Below are positions 47,001-60,181 of a DNA stretch of 64,000 nt, piece by piece (positions within the stretch are counted from its first letter, which is position 1; each line of letters begins with the position of its first letter). A model generated the notes under the pieces. That model worked only from the letters and a program-made list of their open reading frames with translations. It made no database searches and was not told the origin of the DNA. The translations under genes and the position numbers were made by a program. The stretch covers positions 7,688,001-7,752,000 of the forward strand of contig JAXRKN010000043.1 in NCBI GenBank assembly GCA_038502055.1, written 5' to 3'. This DNA is from Tanytarsus gracilentus (taxonomy: Eukaryota > Arthropoda > Insecta > Diptera > Chironomidae).

Positions 47001-50000
47001 TTGGAGACTTATCGAGCTGATTTAATTCACACTGCAGCAGTAACCCTTGATCGTAGTGGATTAGTTAAATACGATAGGAAATCTGGACATTTCCAAGTAA
47101 CTGAATTGGGTAGAATTGCTTCACATTACTACTGCACTCATCAAACGATGCAGACCTACAATCAATTGTTGAAGCCGACACTCACTGAAATTGAGTTGTT
47201 TAGAGTTTTTTCGCTCAGCGGTGAATTCCGCAACATTAATGTTCGCGAGGAAGAAAAACTTGAGTTACAAAAACTCATGGAAAGAGTTCCGATACCAATT
47301 AAAGAGAGCATGGAAGAGCCGAGCGCAAAAATTAATGTTCTCCTTCAAGCTTACATCTCACAACTCAAATTAGACGGCTTTGCTCTCATCTCCGACATGG
47401 TTTATGTGACTCAGTCCGCTGCTCGACTTGTTCGCGCAATTTTCGAGATTGTTTTGCATCGTGGATGGGCCCAATTGGCCGATAAATGTCTCACTCTGTG
47501 TAAATTAATTGACCGACGCATGTGGCAGTCTATGTCACCATTACGTCAATTCCGTAAAATGCCCGAAGAAATTGTCAAGAAGATCGAAAAGAAAAATTTC
47601 CCATGGGAGCGTCTCTACGATTTGGAACCGAATGAGATTGGTGAACTCATTCGTGCACCGAAGCTCGGCAAGACGATTCACAAGTTTATTCATCAGTTTC
47701 CCAAATTGGAACTTTCTACGCACATTCAGCCCATCACAAGATCTACTTTGCGCGTGGAGCTGACAATAACACCCGATTTCATTTGGGATGAGAAAGTGCA
47801 TGGTCAGTCGGAGGCATTTTGGATATTTGTCGAAGACGTCGACTCGGAAGTCATTTTACATCACGAATATTTCTTGCTAAAAGGAAAATATGCTCAGGAT
47901 GAGCACTTTGTAAAGTTCTTTGTGCCTGTCTTTGAGCCACTTCCACCGCAATATTTCATTCGAGTCGTGTCAGATCGCTGGATTGCATCGGAAACTCAAT
48001 TGCCAGTCAGTTTCCGTCATCTTATTTTACCCGAAAAAAATTTGCCGCCCACTGAATTGCTCGATCTTCAACCACTTCCCATTACCGCACTTCGTAATGC
48101 AAAGTTTGAGTCCCTCTATAAATTTCAACAATTTAATCCCATTCAAACGCAAGTTTTCAATGCAGTCTTTAATGCTGATGATAATGTTTTCGTTGGAGCG
48201 CCGACATCGTCTGGAAAAACAACCATAGCTGAGTTTGCAATCTTGAGACTTTTCCAGCAAAATGCTGACGGCAGATGTGTCTATTTAGTTTCGAGAGATG
48301 CACTGGCCGACATGATGTTCCTGCAATGGCATAAGAAATTTTCAGAATCACTCGGATTGAGAGTTGTTAAGCTTACTGGTAAGATAATAAAATAATCTTT
48401 TAACTAATATTATTAATATCTTTCTTTTCTCTGATCGACAGGCGAGACGGGAGCAGATTTAAAATTACTGGCACGAGGTCAAATAATCGTAACGACTGCT
48501 GACAAATGGGACATTCTTTCGCGCCGTTGGAAGCAGCGTAAAAATGTACAAAATGTCAATCTTTTTATCGTCGATGAGCTTCATTTGATTGGCGGTGAAG
48601 AAGGCCCCGTATTGGAGGTTGTTTGTAGTAGAATGCGCTACATAAGTTCACAAATAGAAAAACAAATAAGAATTGTGGCGCTCTCATCTTCTTTGGCTGA
48701 CTTTAAGGATGTTTCTCAGTGGCTCGGTTGCAATGCCAACGCGACATTTAATTTCCATCCGAGTGTCCGTCCAATTTCTCTCGAGCTGCATGTCCAAGGT
48801 TTCAATATAACGCATCATGCGACGAGAATTGCAGCAATGAGCAAGCCCGTTTATAATGCAATCGTGAAGCATAGTCAACATAAGCCGGTCATTGTTTTTG
48901 TAACATCAAGAAAATTGTCGCGCTTGACAGCCATCGATTTGCTGACATATTCTGCTGCTGAGGGACAAGCTTCGCGATTCCTTCATGCCGATCAAAAGGA
49001 TGAAGTTTTTGAGCAATTTCTCGCCAACATTTCCGATAAAACCCTCAAGGAAACTCTTTCACAAGGTGTGGCATACATTCACGAAGGACTGACACCTTCC
49101 GATAGACGCATGGTTGAGGAGTTGTTTGATTCTGGTGCCGTTCAGGTTGCGGTTGTCACTCGAGAACTCTGTTGGGGACTCAGCATATCATCCTATCTTG
49201 TCGTCATTATGGATACACAATTTTACAACGGAAAAAATCATTCGTATGAGGATTATGTGAGTAGAAATTTCTGTTAACTAAAAATCTCAATTAATGTCTC
49301 TTCAAATTTAGACCACAACTGATGTTATTCAGATGATTGGACGTGCAAATGGATGCGGCACAAGTGAAGATGCAAAATGCGTTTTAATGTGTCAAAATTC
49401 GAAAAAAGATTTCTTTAAGAAATTCTTAAATGAGCCATTGCCGGTTGAGAGTCATTTGGATCATCGCCTCCACGATCACTTTAACGCTGAAATTGTCACA
49501 AAAACCATTGAAAATAAGCAAGACGCTGTCGATTATCTCACATGGACTTTCTACTATAGAAGATTGACACAAAATCCCAACTACTATAATCTCCAAGGCG
49601 TTTCTCATCGGTAATATTACAAAAAAAAACTTTTTTCAACATTATGTTAAAATTCAATTTCTCTTTTTACAACAGCCACATGTCAGATCACTTATCGGAG
49701 CTGGTTGAGACAACACTAAGCGATCTCGAGCAATCGAAATGCATCAGCGTCGAAGACGAAATGGACACATTGGCGCTTAATCTCGGCATGATCGCTGCTT
49801 ACTACTACATCAATTATACAACAATCGAGTTGTTTAGTTTATCGCTTAATAACAAAACTAAAATTCGTGGTCTCTTGGAAATTATTTCATCGGCTGCTGA
49901 ATACGAGGACGTTGTGGTTCGCCATCGGGAAGATGCTGTTTTGAAATCTCTCTCACAGCGACTTCCGAATAAGTTGACGGGTCCAAACAATTCAAATCCC

Positions 50001-50771
50001 AAGTTTAATGATCCACACATCAAGACCAACTTACTTCTTCAAGCTCATCTCTCGAGAATTCAACTTAGTGCGGAGCTTCAGAGCGACACAGAATCAATTC
50101 TTGGCAAAGCGATTCGTTTAATTCAAGCGTGCGTTGATGTTCTTTCATCGAACGGATGGCTATCGCCAGCTATTGCCGCAATGGAACTTGCTCAAATGGT
50201 GACTCAGGCAATGTGGAGCAAAGACTCTTATCTCAAACAATGTCCACACTTCAATGCCGATATTGTAAAGCGATGTCAAGAAAAGAGTATTGAGACAGTG
50301 TTCGATATTATGGAACTTGAGGACGAAGACAGAAGTAAATTGCTTCAGCTTGATGATAAGAAAATGGCAGATGTTGCACGTTTCTGCAATCGCTATCCCA
50401 ACATTGAAATGAATTTTGAGGTTGTCGATAAGGATGGAATTAACTCGGGATCGAGTGTAAATGTCGTTGTGTCTCTTGAGCGTGAAGATGAGGTCACAGG
50501 ACCCGTCATTGCGCCATTCTTTCCGCAGAAGAGAGAGGAGGGCTGGTGGGTTGTAATTGGTGATCCCAAAAATAATTCATTGCTCTCGATCAAGCGACTT
50601 ACGCTGCAGCAAAAGGCAAATGTCAAACTTGATTTTGTTGCTCCATCGCCGGGCAGTTATGAGTACACTCTCTACTTTATGAGTGACTGCTTCATGGGCT
50701 GCGATCAAGAATATAAATTCAGCATCAATGTGGGTGACTATCAATCCGAAGCGAGCAGCGATTCTGATTAA
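44015..50771 (+). CDS. Brr2: U5 snRNP 200 kDa helicase Brr2 (SNRNP200)
   Basis: Brr2 is the Ski2-like RNA helicase that unwinds U4/U6 to activate the spliceosome. Six exons join in phase to 2148 aa: 44015-44059, 44127-44290, 44351-48378, 48442-49256, 49312-49610, 49676-50771. The N-terminus MADAAARQLQYEYKSNSNLVLQAD and the acidic plug region match the family. N-terminal cassette: Walker A APTGAGKTN (near 507), DEIH in IIDEIHLLHDERGP (near 616), LSATLPN, and motif VI QMLGRAGRPQYD, followed by a Sec63 unit. C-terminal cassette: GAPTSSGKTT (near 1351), DELH in IVDELHLIGGEEGP (near 1455), the altered motif III LSSSLADFKD and altered motif VI QMIGRANGCG, then a second Sec63 unit. In known Brr2 the second cassette is catalytically inactive and regulatory. 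The length is within a few residues of human (2136). AATAAA follows at 50819. Confidence 0.97.
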
Positions 50772-50818
50772 ATTTTTCAATTTTTACTCTAAGATACTTT
50801 GTAGCATTTAATCCATTG

Positions 50819-50824
50819 AATAAA
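50819..50824 (+). terminator. Polyadenylation signal AATAAA of Brr2
   Basis: Canonical hexamer 48 bp after the Brr2 stop codon. Confidence 0.6.
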
Positions 50825-51900
50825 AGAAATATTAAAAATGTGAAACTCGAATGGTTTTAATTATGTAAATTATAATGTGTTACCGACTGCATAGTGAAAG
50901 ACCTTTTTGAAAGTCAACTTGTGTGGGTTTCACTTGAAATTTTTTCTATGCTTCAAGTATATTTTTAAATAAAATCTCAAGATCTATTGCGAGATGAAAA
51001 AGCATAAGTCAATTTGACGCGTAAATCACGTGCAGCATAATATTTTAATATTTATTCAAATCGTTAAAAAATCACACCATTCAACATTCACGATGACTTT
51101 TGAGTTATTGGACATAATTTTCTAATTTCTCGCTCTCTTGCAACATATAAGAAAAACTGGTTAAGCGCTGCCGCTACGATCACGCGCTTGTTGCATGAAG
51201 AGAAACGGCAGTTTTATGTGTCGTACGATTGGTTGCCTTTAAATATTTGGAAACACTTTTAAAATGTCAATAGTTGGGCAGACAAAATTCATGTTTAGAT
51301 TTTCAACAATTTTTGTCACACATAAAGAATTTTCGCGCTTCTATTTAAACACGGCGGAGGTTCAGGGAACTTTTTCAATGTCAGTAATTATAATTTTTTC
51401 TAATCAGTCTAGAAGCTATTTTAAGAATGAAAAAAAAATTTATAAATGATTTAAAATTTGTAGGAAAAATTAATTGAACTTGGCCTAAATTAATAATTCT
51501 CATCCCACTGACCTTGTTGTGCAACCATTAAAAATTAATCTTCAACGTGTCAGGCGAAAATTTGGGAATCTCAATAATGCAAAATCGGTTGATAAGAAAA
51601 TTTTTATCATCACGCTTAGTTATATTTTTTTCTACACGTGCCAGCATGATAACAAATTTATCATGAAAACATTCTTACGTTCTTATCACGCACCTTTAAT
51701 GAGTCATGACCTCATCACACCTCTCATTCTCTCAATTGTCTCTTAAAATTGGCGTGACTCACATAAAGTTTGAAGGAATTTTAAGATACTTCATCTCTTT
51801 ATAGAACATAAAACATTGTCAACATAACCCACTAACACTGAGAAGACATGCGCACACAACCAATTGACTACTCTCTCTCTCTCTTGCTTTCTACTGCCAC
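50825..51900. other. Intergenic sequence after Brr2
   Basis: AT-rich. Two frames of 60-75 codons (51264 and 51519) lack recognisable similarity. Confidence 0.5.
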
Positions 51901-51929
51901 CCCAAAGTTATTCTTGTTCTTCATTCCTC

Positions 51930-52199
51930 TCCGTGCAGTGTTTTGGAGCGGAAAACAAAGTTTTTTCGGAGTGAAATTTTTTCTTAATATTATTTTCAAT
52001 GAAAAGACTCGTCAAAAGTCACTTAACGAGCATATTTTAACGTCCAAAGCACTGTTGAGTGTGAAATTTGTAAATATATTTATTAAATTTGTGTAAAATC
52101 AGTGAAAAAGTCAGTCTTGGTGTGTTTTTGGAAGGATTTTAAAGGAAGTGAAAGTCACGTCGTCCACTCTCTCTCGCTCATTTGTTTGTTTTTAATGCG
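51930..52199 (+). promoter_or_regulatory. Candidate non-coding first exon of a gene extending to the right
   Basis: CT-rich sequence leads into a GCAGTG initiator-like start near 51936. A leader with several GTGAA/CAGTG motifs follows, ending in an excellent donor, AATGCG|GTAAGTCAA, at 52199/52200. An 82-codon frame overlaps it but looks fortuitous. Such leaders are typical of genes with long first introns, and the next 11 kb has no coding exon. This is inference from composition and one splice site. Confidence 0.3.
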
Positions 52200-55100
52200 G
52201 TAAGTCAATTTTTCCATCTTTGATGCTATTTTAAACGATTTAATGATCAAGAACTAGTTTTTAATCGCTGCATTTACGGTTCAAGTCTTGGAACTATACA
52301 CAATTTCCGAGAGAGACCGATAAGGAGTAGAAAAAAAATTTAATGACACAATTTTGAAGTTAATCACCGCAGTAATAGTCAGTTCATAATGTAATGGGTC
52401 ATAATATTAATTAACGATTGTTTAAACACTCAATTAAAGTCTTATAACTCGATTTACTGCTTGCCACGCATTTAGCAAAATTATAAAAATAAATCTTGAA
52501 AAATTTCTCTTCGATTTCAATCCATACTGTGGCTGTGGCTGTAGGTCGAGAATAGGAAATGCATTCGATGATAAAAGAATGTGAAGAATGAAGTTTAAAA
52601 GAAAATAAGTAGAAAATCACGAAACGATCAGATGATCTTAAAAGGGTCTTCCTTTTTATGGGTCTATATACTTTACAACATGGTGCCAGTACAATCGAGC
52701 ATTTTAAAGTTAAATTTAAAAGTTGAAATTTTTAAATTCTAAATTATTTATCTCGACAAAACCATCTGTAAATTCACTTTTCCGTTATGACTCAATCATC
52801 AGTACATACCCTCATCATTAAATTAAATTGACGCATACTCAAATTTCCAATTAGATTTTTTTGGTTATTTATAGGAATCTGGCTAGAAATGACGTATTGA
52901 AAGTATGATTTATGGCGGTAGAATGCGACTGCAGAAAAATGGCCATAAAAATATTTTTTTTCGATAAGATAAAAATGCATTTCATATTTGATTTTTATAT
53001 TTGATAAATAAAAGTCGGGTCAAGACTGGGAAATTCAGAGACGCCAATTTTTATTTTCTTTATGTTGGCAAAGAAATATCTTAAGAGCGTTTCTTTTTAT
53101 AATTTAACAATTTTAAATTAAAATTTATAAAAAGTTAAAAACATTAAAAAAAAATTATTTTCCATAAAATTATAAATTTTAAAAACAATTTATTTTCAAT
53201 GCTACAAAAATCACTTATTAGCAGACGATCCTTGGCCCATTTTTTCCTAAAGTAAAGTTTGCCAACCAGATGTCTCGTATACGCTACGTTGAAAGGCTTC
53301 TCTCTAATGCCTTAATGACCTGCAAACATACATTTTCACACTGCGCTGCATTCGCAAAGAAAATTTACGTATGGATTCAATGAACCCTCGGAAAATTTTC
53401 TCTCTAGCTTTTGTATACTAACAAATGTCAGCTGCTTAGACGCAAAATACATGCGTGAACATTTTATTTTATGCGGCAGAGGGAAAAAAATAACGGCACG
53501 TGTCGGCAGTAAAAGAAGAAAATTCTCTCACACTCCCCAAAAAGTTTTCGCTCTTACACGAGCTTTCACTTTTTCATGACCTTGAGTTTTCCTCTGAATT
53601 TTGTGAGTAAATATACCATAAAAACTGGGAATCCAGTTGAAGCGGGGAGGAATAAATGAAATAAAGAAAATCGATTGCATTTAAAAATTTAGCGATAAAA
53701 ATTATCAATAAACAGTTCGTGGGGGTTTTGCTACTTTTTAACAAGTACTCAAAAGTTTAAATTGAAATGATACAGATAATGCAGTTTAAGGTTGATTGAA
53801 CCTAGACTTTATAAAATTATAAATCCGGAAATTTACAAAATCTAAAAAAATCTCATGAATCTCATCGATTTGCAAAAATTTTTTCAAATAAAAAAAAACT
53901 CCTTTGTGTAATTTGCAATATCGGATTAATTAATTATTTATAGCATGCAATTGCAACGGTAGCCAATTAGCACCTGTTAGTGATAAAAAAACAAAGAGTA
54001 ATAAAATTAATCAGTCGCATGACCAATTAATATTAAATAAATCGCTCTGCTAGACGAGATTGTCTACTGATTTGCACCTGTGCCACCTCCTTTTCTCAAA
54101 AAATAAATAAACAATGCACCACACCCCAATCATATGACAATGTCTGAATATCTCAGGTAAAAAAAATTGGCAAGTGGACGCCTGATGATTGACACGAATC
54201 AAATGAGGAATTAATCGATTAAAAAAATTTCTATTTATAAATTTCAAAAATGATCGTGTGGGGTTGAAGTCCTAAATTCATCACTTGTTGAATTTTTATA
54301 CAATTTAAACTGATTTCAGTGAAAGATTTTTACTTTCATCGAAAGCTAAAATTATCGCTGCGACATTACCGAAATAACTCTCGATTTGATCGAAATCAAT
54401 CTCGTCTAGCTTTTCAGTCACACGCGCACCATTAAGTCACAAATCGTCGCCTCTCGTGGCTTTTAGCGTGCAATGTGAAAGTTTTGTGTCTCTTTTTATT
54501 TTTATTTTGTAGCGTCTCATTTATCAGCTGATAACCTCATCCCTCTTTAGATTACAACACCCTTTCACGCCGCAGTGCTTAAATTAAATCTAAATAATAA
54601 TATTGTGAAAAAAGGGAAGGATGCACTTTGAAATCACTTTAGAGAGAAAACTGCAACTCACAGATTCAGTTTGAGAGTTCATTAGGTCAGAGAGAGAGTG
54701 AGGGAAAAGGGGTTTGGAACCAGATTTTAATTAACCTCAATTAAATCAACAGAAAATTGCAAACGATCCTCGAAAATTAAGAAATTAATGAATTTTTCAA
54801 AAATGCATTTGTAACGAGATAAATTTTGAAAAACACTTAAAGCTGATAATGCAATGAGTATTGCTATTTGCTGGCGCCAAGCTTTTTTTGCCTTTCGACT
54901 CGGGCGATTTCCACTCATCGTAAATGCAGTTAAATAACAGAGCAAATACAGTTTTGTGATTGCCGAAGTTCGAATTTAAATTGTCAAAATAAATCATATG
55001 GAATTTCTTAATAAATCGCACGCTTCTCTAATTGAATTTATTGGGTGAATGATATTTAATTTATTTATTATATTGGAAAGAAGAGTCTGTAATGTAAGTT

Positions 55101-58100
55101 CATGGAAATTCTGGATTAGCTCGTGAGATTTTTGAATTTTTCATTAAGAAATTTAAGAAATCATTACACATGTCAAAAAAAGACATTAATTTCTTTCACA
55201 GTAGAAAGGAGATATGAAAAGGTCAAATCGTAAGCTTCACACTGTCACATTGATAAGACACAATTTGTGTCATAACTTTTTCTTGTTTTTTATGTTGAGT
55301 AATAGCAAAATTTTAGTTGAAATTTTGAAATTTTATTAAATCTTAGGATTTATTTTTTAAAATCTAAAAATATCAAAAATGCGATTCGAAATTTATTTGA
55401 ACTTGAATACTATAAATTTTTAATAATGAAATTAAAATTCATATGTTAATGCACGAAGGACGGATGGTCGTAAATTTATTCTATATGGAGGGCTCAAATA
55501 CTCAAATATCGCACAATTCAGTCAATCACCTCTCAAAAAAAATAACCACATAAATGCGCAATGATTAACATTTGACATTGGATTATCGCGCGCATTATTT
55601 GACGCAAAATGATCGTAACGATTGCGTTCGGTCGGAAGCGAGAAAGAAGAAGAAATTATGACTCTTGACTTTGAAAATATCCAAGCAGTTTTTTGAACCT
55701 TAATTCGAATGTTTTTAATTTTTAAATTAGCATTTTCCGATACCGAACTACTTATATATAAATGAAATGAATTTTATAACCCAATTAGAGTCAATTCTTA
55801 ATTTTATTTTCACCATCTTTTGGGAGAATTTTAAAATTCGCTATGAAAGCTTTTTTTGTTAATGTAGTTAAAGATTTTTATAGCTTTAGCTTTCTCCTTT
55901 ACATTTGTTTGGTTTGTAACTTTCCTCGTATTTTTAAGGTGATATCGTACGATCGATTGAATAAAGTCAAAATGAGAACGAAATAAAATTTACATAATTT
56001 TTGTTCCGCCGAATATAAAATTTCTTTCCATAAATAGAATTTAATACATTTTTTTTATTAAATCTTTGAAAAAAATTTTCTATCAAAATTCTTGATGATG
56101 CTTATGGAATAATAAATTGATAATCAACGAGAGCAATGAACGGTTTAGTGTTCTTGTTAATTTATTACTTTGATTGTGAAGAAAAGCTTTTAATCTTTAT
56201 ATGTTTAAATGACAATAAAAATGAGCCGCAAAAAATTGAGCAAAAAATCGCGTTGATTCTGTTATCAAGAAATTTAATGTACTTTTGCGCACCTATACAT
56301 CGTTAATTAATCGCTGCTGGGTCATCTACAGCAAATTTGTTGTGAGACGATAAGCGGTAAATTTTGGCTATAAAGTCTGCTATCAATAACCCCAATTTTT
56401 TTTGAAGGACTTAGGGATGGTCGGGAGACGATGATTAAAAATATTTCCCGAATCTTCGTCAGTTTAAAAACACTCGAATGTTTATTTTTTATTTCTTATT
56501 TTTAATATTCCTCAAAACAAACAAAAAAGCTCGTCTAAACTTTTTCAAAAAGTTTTAAAATAATCATTCTATTTCTGACTTACAACTACTAGTTTTGAGT
56601 CAGCATCTTTGACCCGCGAACTAAGCACACGAGCTTATTTATTTCTTTAAATAAGGAACTATTGATAGTGAAGAAAATAATTAAGGTTACAAAATTTATT
56701 AATCTATTTTTAAACGCAATAATTTAAATGGAATCAAAAAAAAATTCTGTCATCACTTCTCAGCAAGGCAAGGTCATTTTTTTAACAATCAAAATTTTGA
56801 ATTTCGATAAAAAAAATTATTTGTATTTCGCTCGTGTATGTCGACAGAATTTGCATATAAAAATGGACATGAATATATTGGATACAACAAGACAAAGTTG
56901 TTCAACAATGGAATTTTTAAAATTTATCAAATTTTTTTTTTAAAAATTTTTTTTTGAAAGATTTTCTCTTATCCATGCCTTCGAACGAGAGAATGACATA
57001 TTATAAAATACTCTCTTGAAATAATGCGATAACAATTGTAAATATTGAATCATTTTTGCATTCAACAACACTCACCGGTACAGAGTCCTTAAATACAAAT
57101 ATGACCTCCTTATTATCTTGACAGAAGCAAATTCTAAAAATAAATCTCAACTAATTATGAATTGAAAGCGCCATTCGTGAGATTTAAATAAATGTGTTTT
57201 CTTCGTGTCTCGTTCCGCCGTGAATAATTTTTTTTTTGGTGATCATGTGTGCAGCGAGTGATCAGCATCAATTTCAGTTTTACAGAATCAAAAAGTCTTT
57301 CGAAATTTTCGGAATCGAGAAACAAGAATTAAGTTTAAATTGAGAGAAAAAAATTTTATAACTTACGATTGAAATTTGCACAACAAGCCTGCTTGTTATC
57401 AGAAACTACAACAGCAGCAAAAGTCATGCACATCTATTGTGACAAAATTAAGCTTGATTGCTTAGACGGTTCATTGAGCAAAGAAAGGTCGAGTGGATCA
57501 TTACATCACACTTACTCATAGCACACGAACAAAAGCCGTGCACAAAAGGCCTTGCTGACTGCGTATTGAGGGCGTCACCGCTTTCTTCTTCTAGAATTAT
57601 TTTTATTAATGAAATTTTTATCAGCACACGGCTAGACATCACGCTACTACCAAATGGTATCATTTTAAAGCGTTCTTAAGTGCACACGCAAAATTTATTG
57701 GCCTTATTGCGTCGAATTAAAGTTTTTTAATTGAAAAATTACGTCAATTGATTATGCAATCGTTGGTGAAAATTTAAAGAAATTCGCAGACGGACATGTG
57801 GTTTTGGAGTTCATGCGAAAAATAAAAATAAACAGGAAATTAACGCGAACTTTGTGTATTCTTATAAATATAAACAAATGCTTTTTTTAAACCAACGAAA
57901 GTAATATGATGGATGTTAATGAAATTTAATATTTCTGTTCTTAACTTCTTTGAATGACAAATAATTAAAATTTTCTTTTTTTCATGACACGTGAAACATT
58001 GAGAAAATTCAAAAATTAACGGTTAAAATTTTAAATATTCGAGGGGTTAAAAAATTAATTAATTTTATTCCAAGTGTCGTTTTTCTCTTTTAATTCATCA

Positions 58101-59435
58101 TTATCGTGCAGCCAAAAAAAAAGTATCATTAATTTATTCCTCGCTTCGGAGATCATGGAGAAAATATACGTAGTTAGATATATTTGAGTTATACGTGCAT
58201 TTCTCTCATCGCGAAAGAAAAAGCTTCTCATCTCTTAATGACATTTGAATGTCCCACTCGTTATATTTATTTATGACACTCAGCTAAAATTTGCGGAACG
58301 AAGAAGAAAAAGAAATTCTTAAAAATTCAATAATTGTTCTTTGTCGGAGGTTAATTTTAATGAAATGAGAGAAAAGGAAAGATTTTAAACAAATTATTTT
58401 AATTTTAAATTGCAATAAAATTTAAATTCATTAACATAAATTACAAAAATATTTTTAACAAATTCTAAACATTTTTTCTAACTCTTCAAATATTTTTTCA
58501 TCACATCCTAAAATATCTTCCGCGGACTTTGGAATCACCTTCGAAGTATATTGAAGTTGGCATGCTGAATAGGAAAATTCCCTAAAAACATTATTTTTCG
58601 TCACCATAATGACAGCTTAGCCAGACTATAAAAAATTTCCTACACGCTCGACCCAGCGACGTAATTCTTGACTCATATTTTCACCATAAAACCTTAACAA
58701 GGACACAAAATTTATATTGTTTAATTATAGAAAGAGCAGCGTAGATTGCGTAGGTTCTTACTCACAAAAATTCGTGAATCAATTATTTCATAGTCATGCG
58801 CTCGTTTCACTTTATAAAATTAATAGCGCTTCACAGGCAAACGCGCCGTCAAAACAATGTGCCGTTATCACGAGAATATGAGAAATGTTTTTTTTCTCTC
58901 GAATTTTGCCGAAAATTCCATGTGGTTTATTTAATTTAAAACTTATTTGGGATTTTAAATATTTTACTTTGTGGGGTTTCTTTCGTTTCTACGTTGACAT
59001 TCAAGAGGGTCATGCTTCCAAAAAATGGTTACACTTTAGTCATTACTATAATCACTCGATGTTCGACCAGAAGGCAATAATGCATTTGAGTGTAGTCAAA
59101 ACATTAAGCGATAAGGTTTAAATTTGGAAGTCTTTTATCATTTTTTAAAAATTGTGATTTTTATTGGTGTCAGAGTGCATACTTCTTCTGGTACTTGATG
59201 CCAATAATAGTCAGAGTAAATAATATTATGACTTTCAGTATGCTCGTTTGACTCTTTGTACACTTTTAATTTTTAGAAATTAAACTCATATTTTTTTAGA
59301 TAAAAATAACTTTTCTGTTTTTTTTTTGCAAAATTGTTATTTAACCCCTAATGGACATTGAGGAATATTATTTCAATATTTTGCTATGAATTTCAATCAT
59401 TATTATTTTAATGGCCATTCTCTGATAATCTTGAG
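52200..59435. other. 7 kb without recognisable genes
   Basis: AT-rich sequence with only short frames (60-78 codons) that resemble no family I know. It could be a long intron of a gene starting near 51.9 kb or intergenic DNA with enhancers. No repeats or RNA genes identified. Confidence 0.5.
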
Positions 59436-60173
59436 TAGGGATCCTCACGGTGAATACCGGTACGGTGATCACCGGTGATCACCGAAACTTTTCGTCACCG
59501 GTGATCACCGATTTTTTGTCCGGTGACACCGGTGACGAAATTAATACATTTTTCTATACTTTTTGAGATTTTTTTTAAAGCTACAATTTTTTTAAACTAG
59601 TAAATTTTAATTGAGAAATTATAGAATACATTTAAAAACTTTTTTAGACTAAAATTAAATGGCTAAGAAAATTCGTTCAAAATATGCCAACTTACAAAAA
59701 GTTTTTTCAGTTATTTAAATTTTTAGATAATAATCAAAAAATTTTATACCCAAAAAAACTTTTTAGTAAGTTGGCATATTTTGAAAGATTTGTTCAAAGG
59801 ACAACAAATTAACATGTTGGTTTGATATCTTATCAAACTTTAAAAACTTTAAAAATGCTAAAAATTTATAGAGATATTTTAAAGATATTTTGATAAGATT
59901 GAAGTTTGATTCATCAATTAATGAGAAAGAAAAATTTCTACAAATAATAAGAAAAACCTAACTTTTTTAGTGTTTAACTTTATAATTTATATGGAAACCA
60001 AAAAAGTATCTAAAAATTGGTCCATAACAATTTCCAAAATGGCCGAAAAGTAGTTTTTTCCTTTAGAAATATTGGTCAAAAGTCGTCACCGGTGCACCGG
60101 TGATCACCGGTGAATGACTTTTTGTCACCGGTGATCACCGAAATCGCATTCACCGGTGAATTAAGGATCCCTA
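59436..60173. mobile_element. hAT-type MITE with palindromic CACCGGTGATCACCGG subterminal repeats
   Basis: Perfect 10-bp terminal inverted repeats, TAGGGATCCT (59436-59445) and AGGATCCCTA (60164-60173), are flanked by an exact 8-bp target-site duplication, ATCTTGAG (59428-59435 and 60174-60181). An 8-bp duplication with TAGGG ends is characteristic of the hAT superfamily. The 738 bp contains no transposase, so it is non-autonomous. Each end carries several copies of GGTGATCACC/CACCGGTG palindromes, probably transposase binding sites. The centre holds a ~30-bp inverted repeat (about 59676-59705 against 59756-59786) that could form a hairpin. Confidence 0.93.
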
Positions 60174-60181
60174 ATCTTGAG

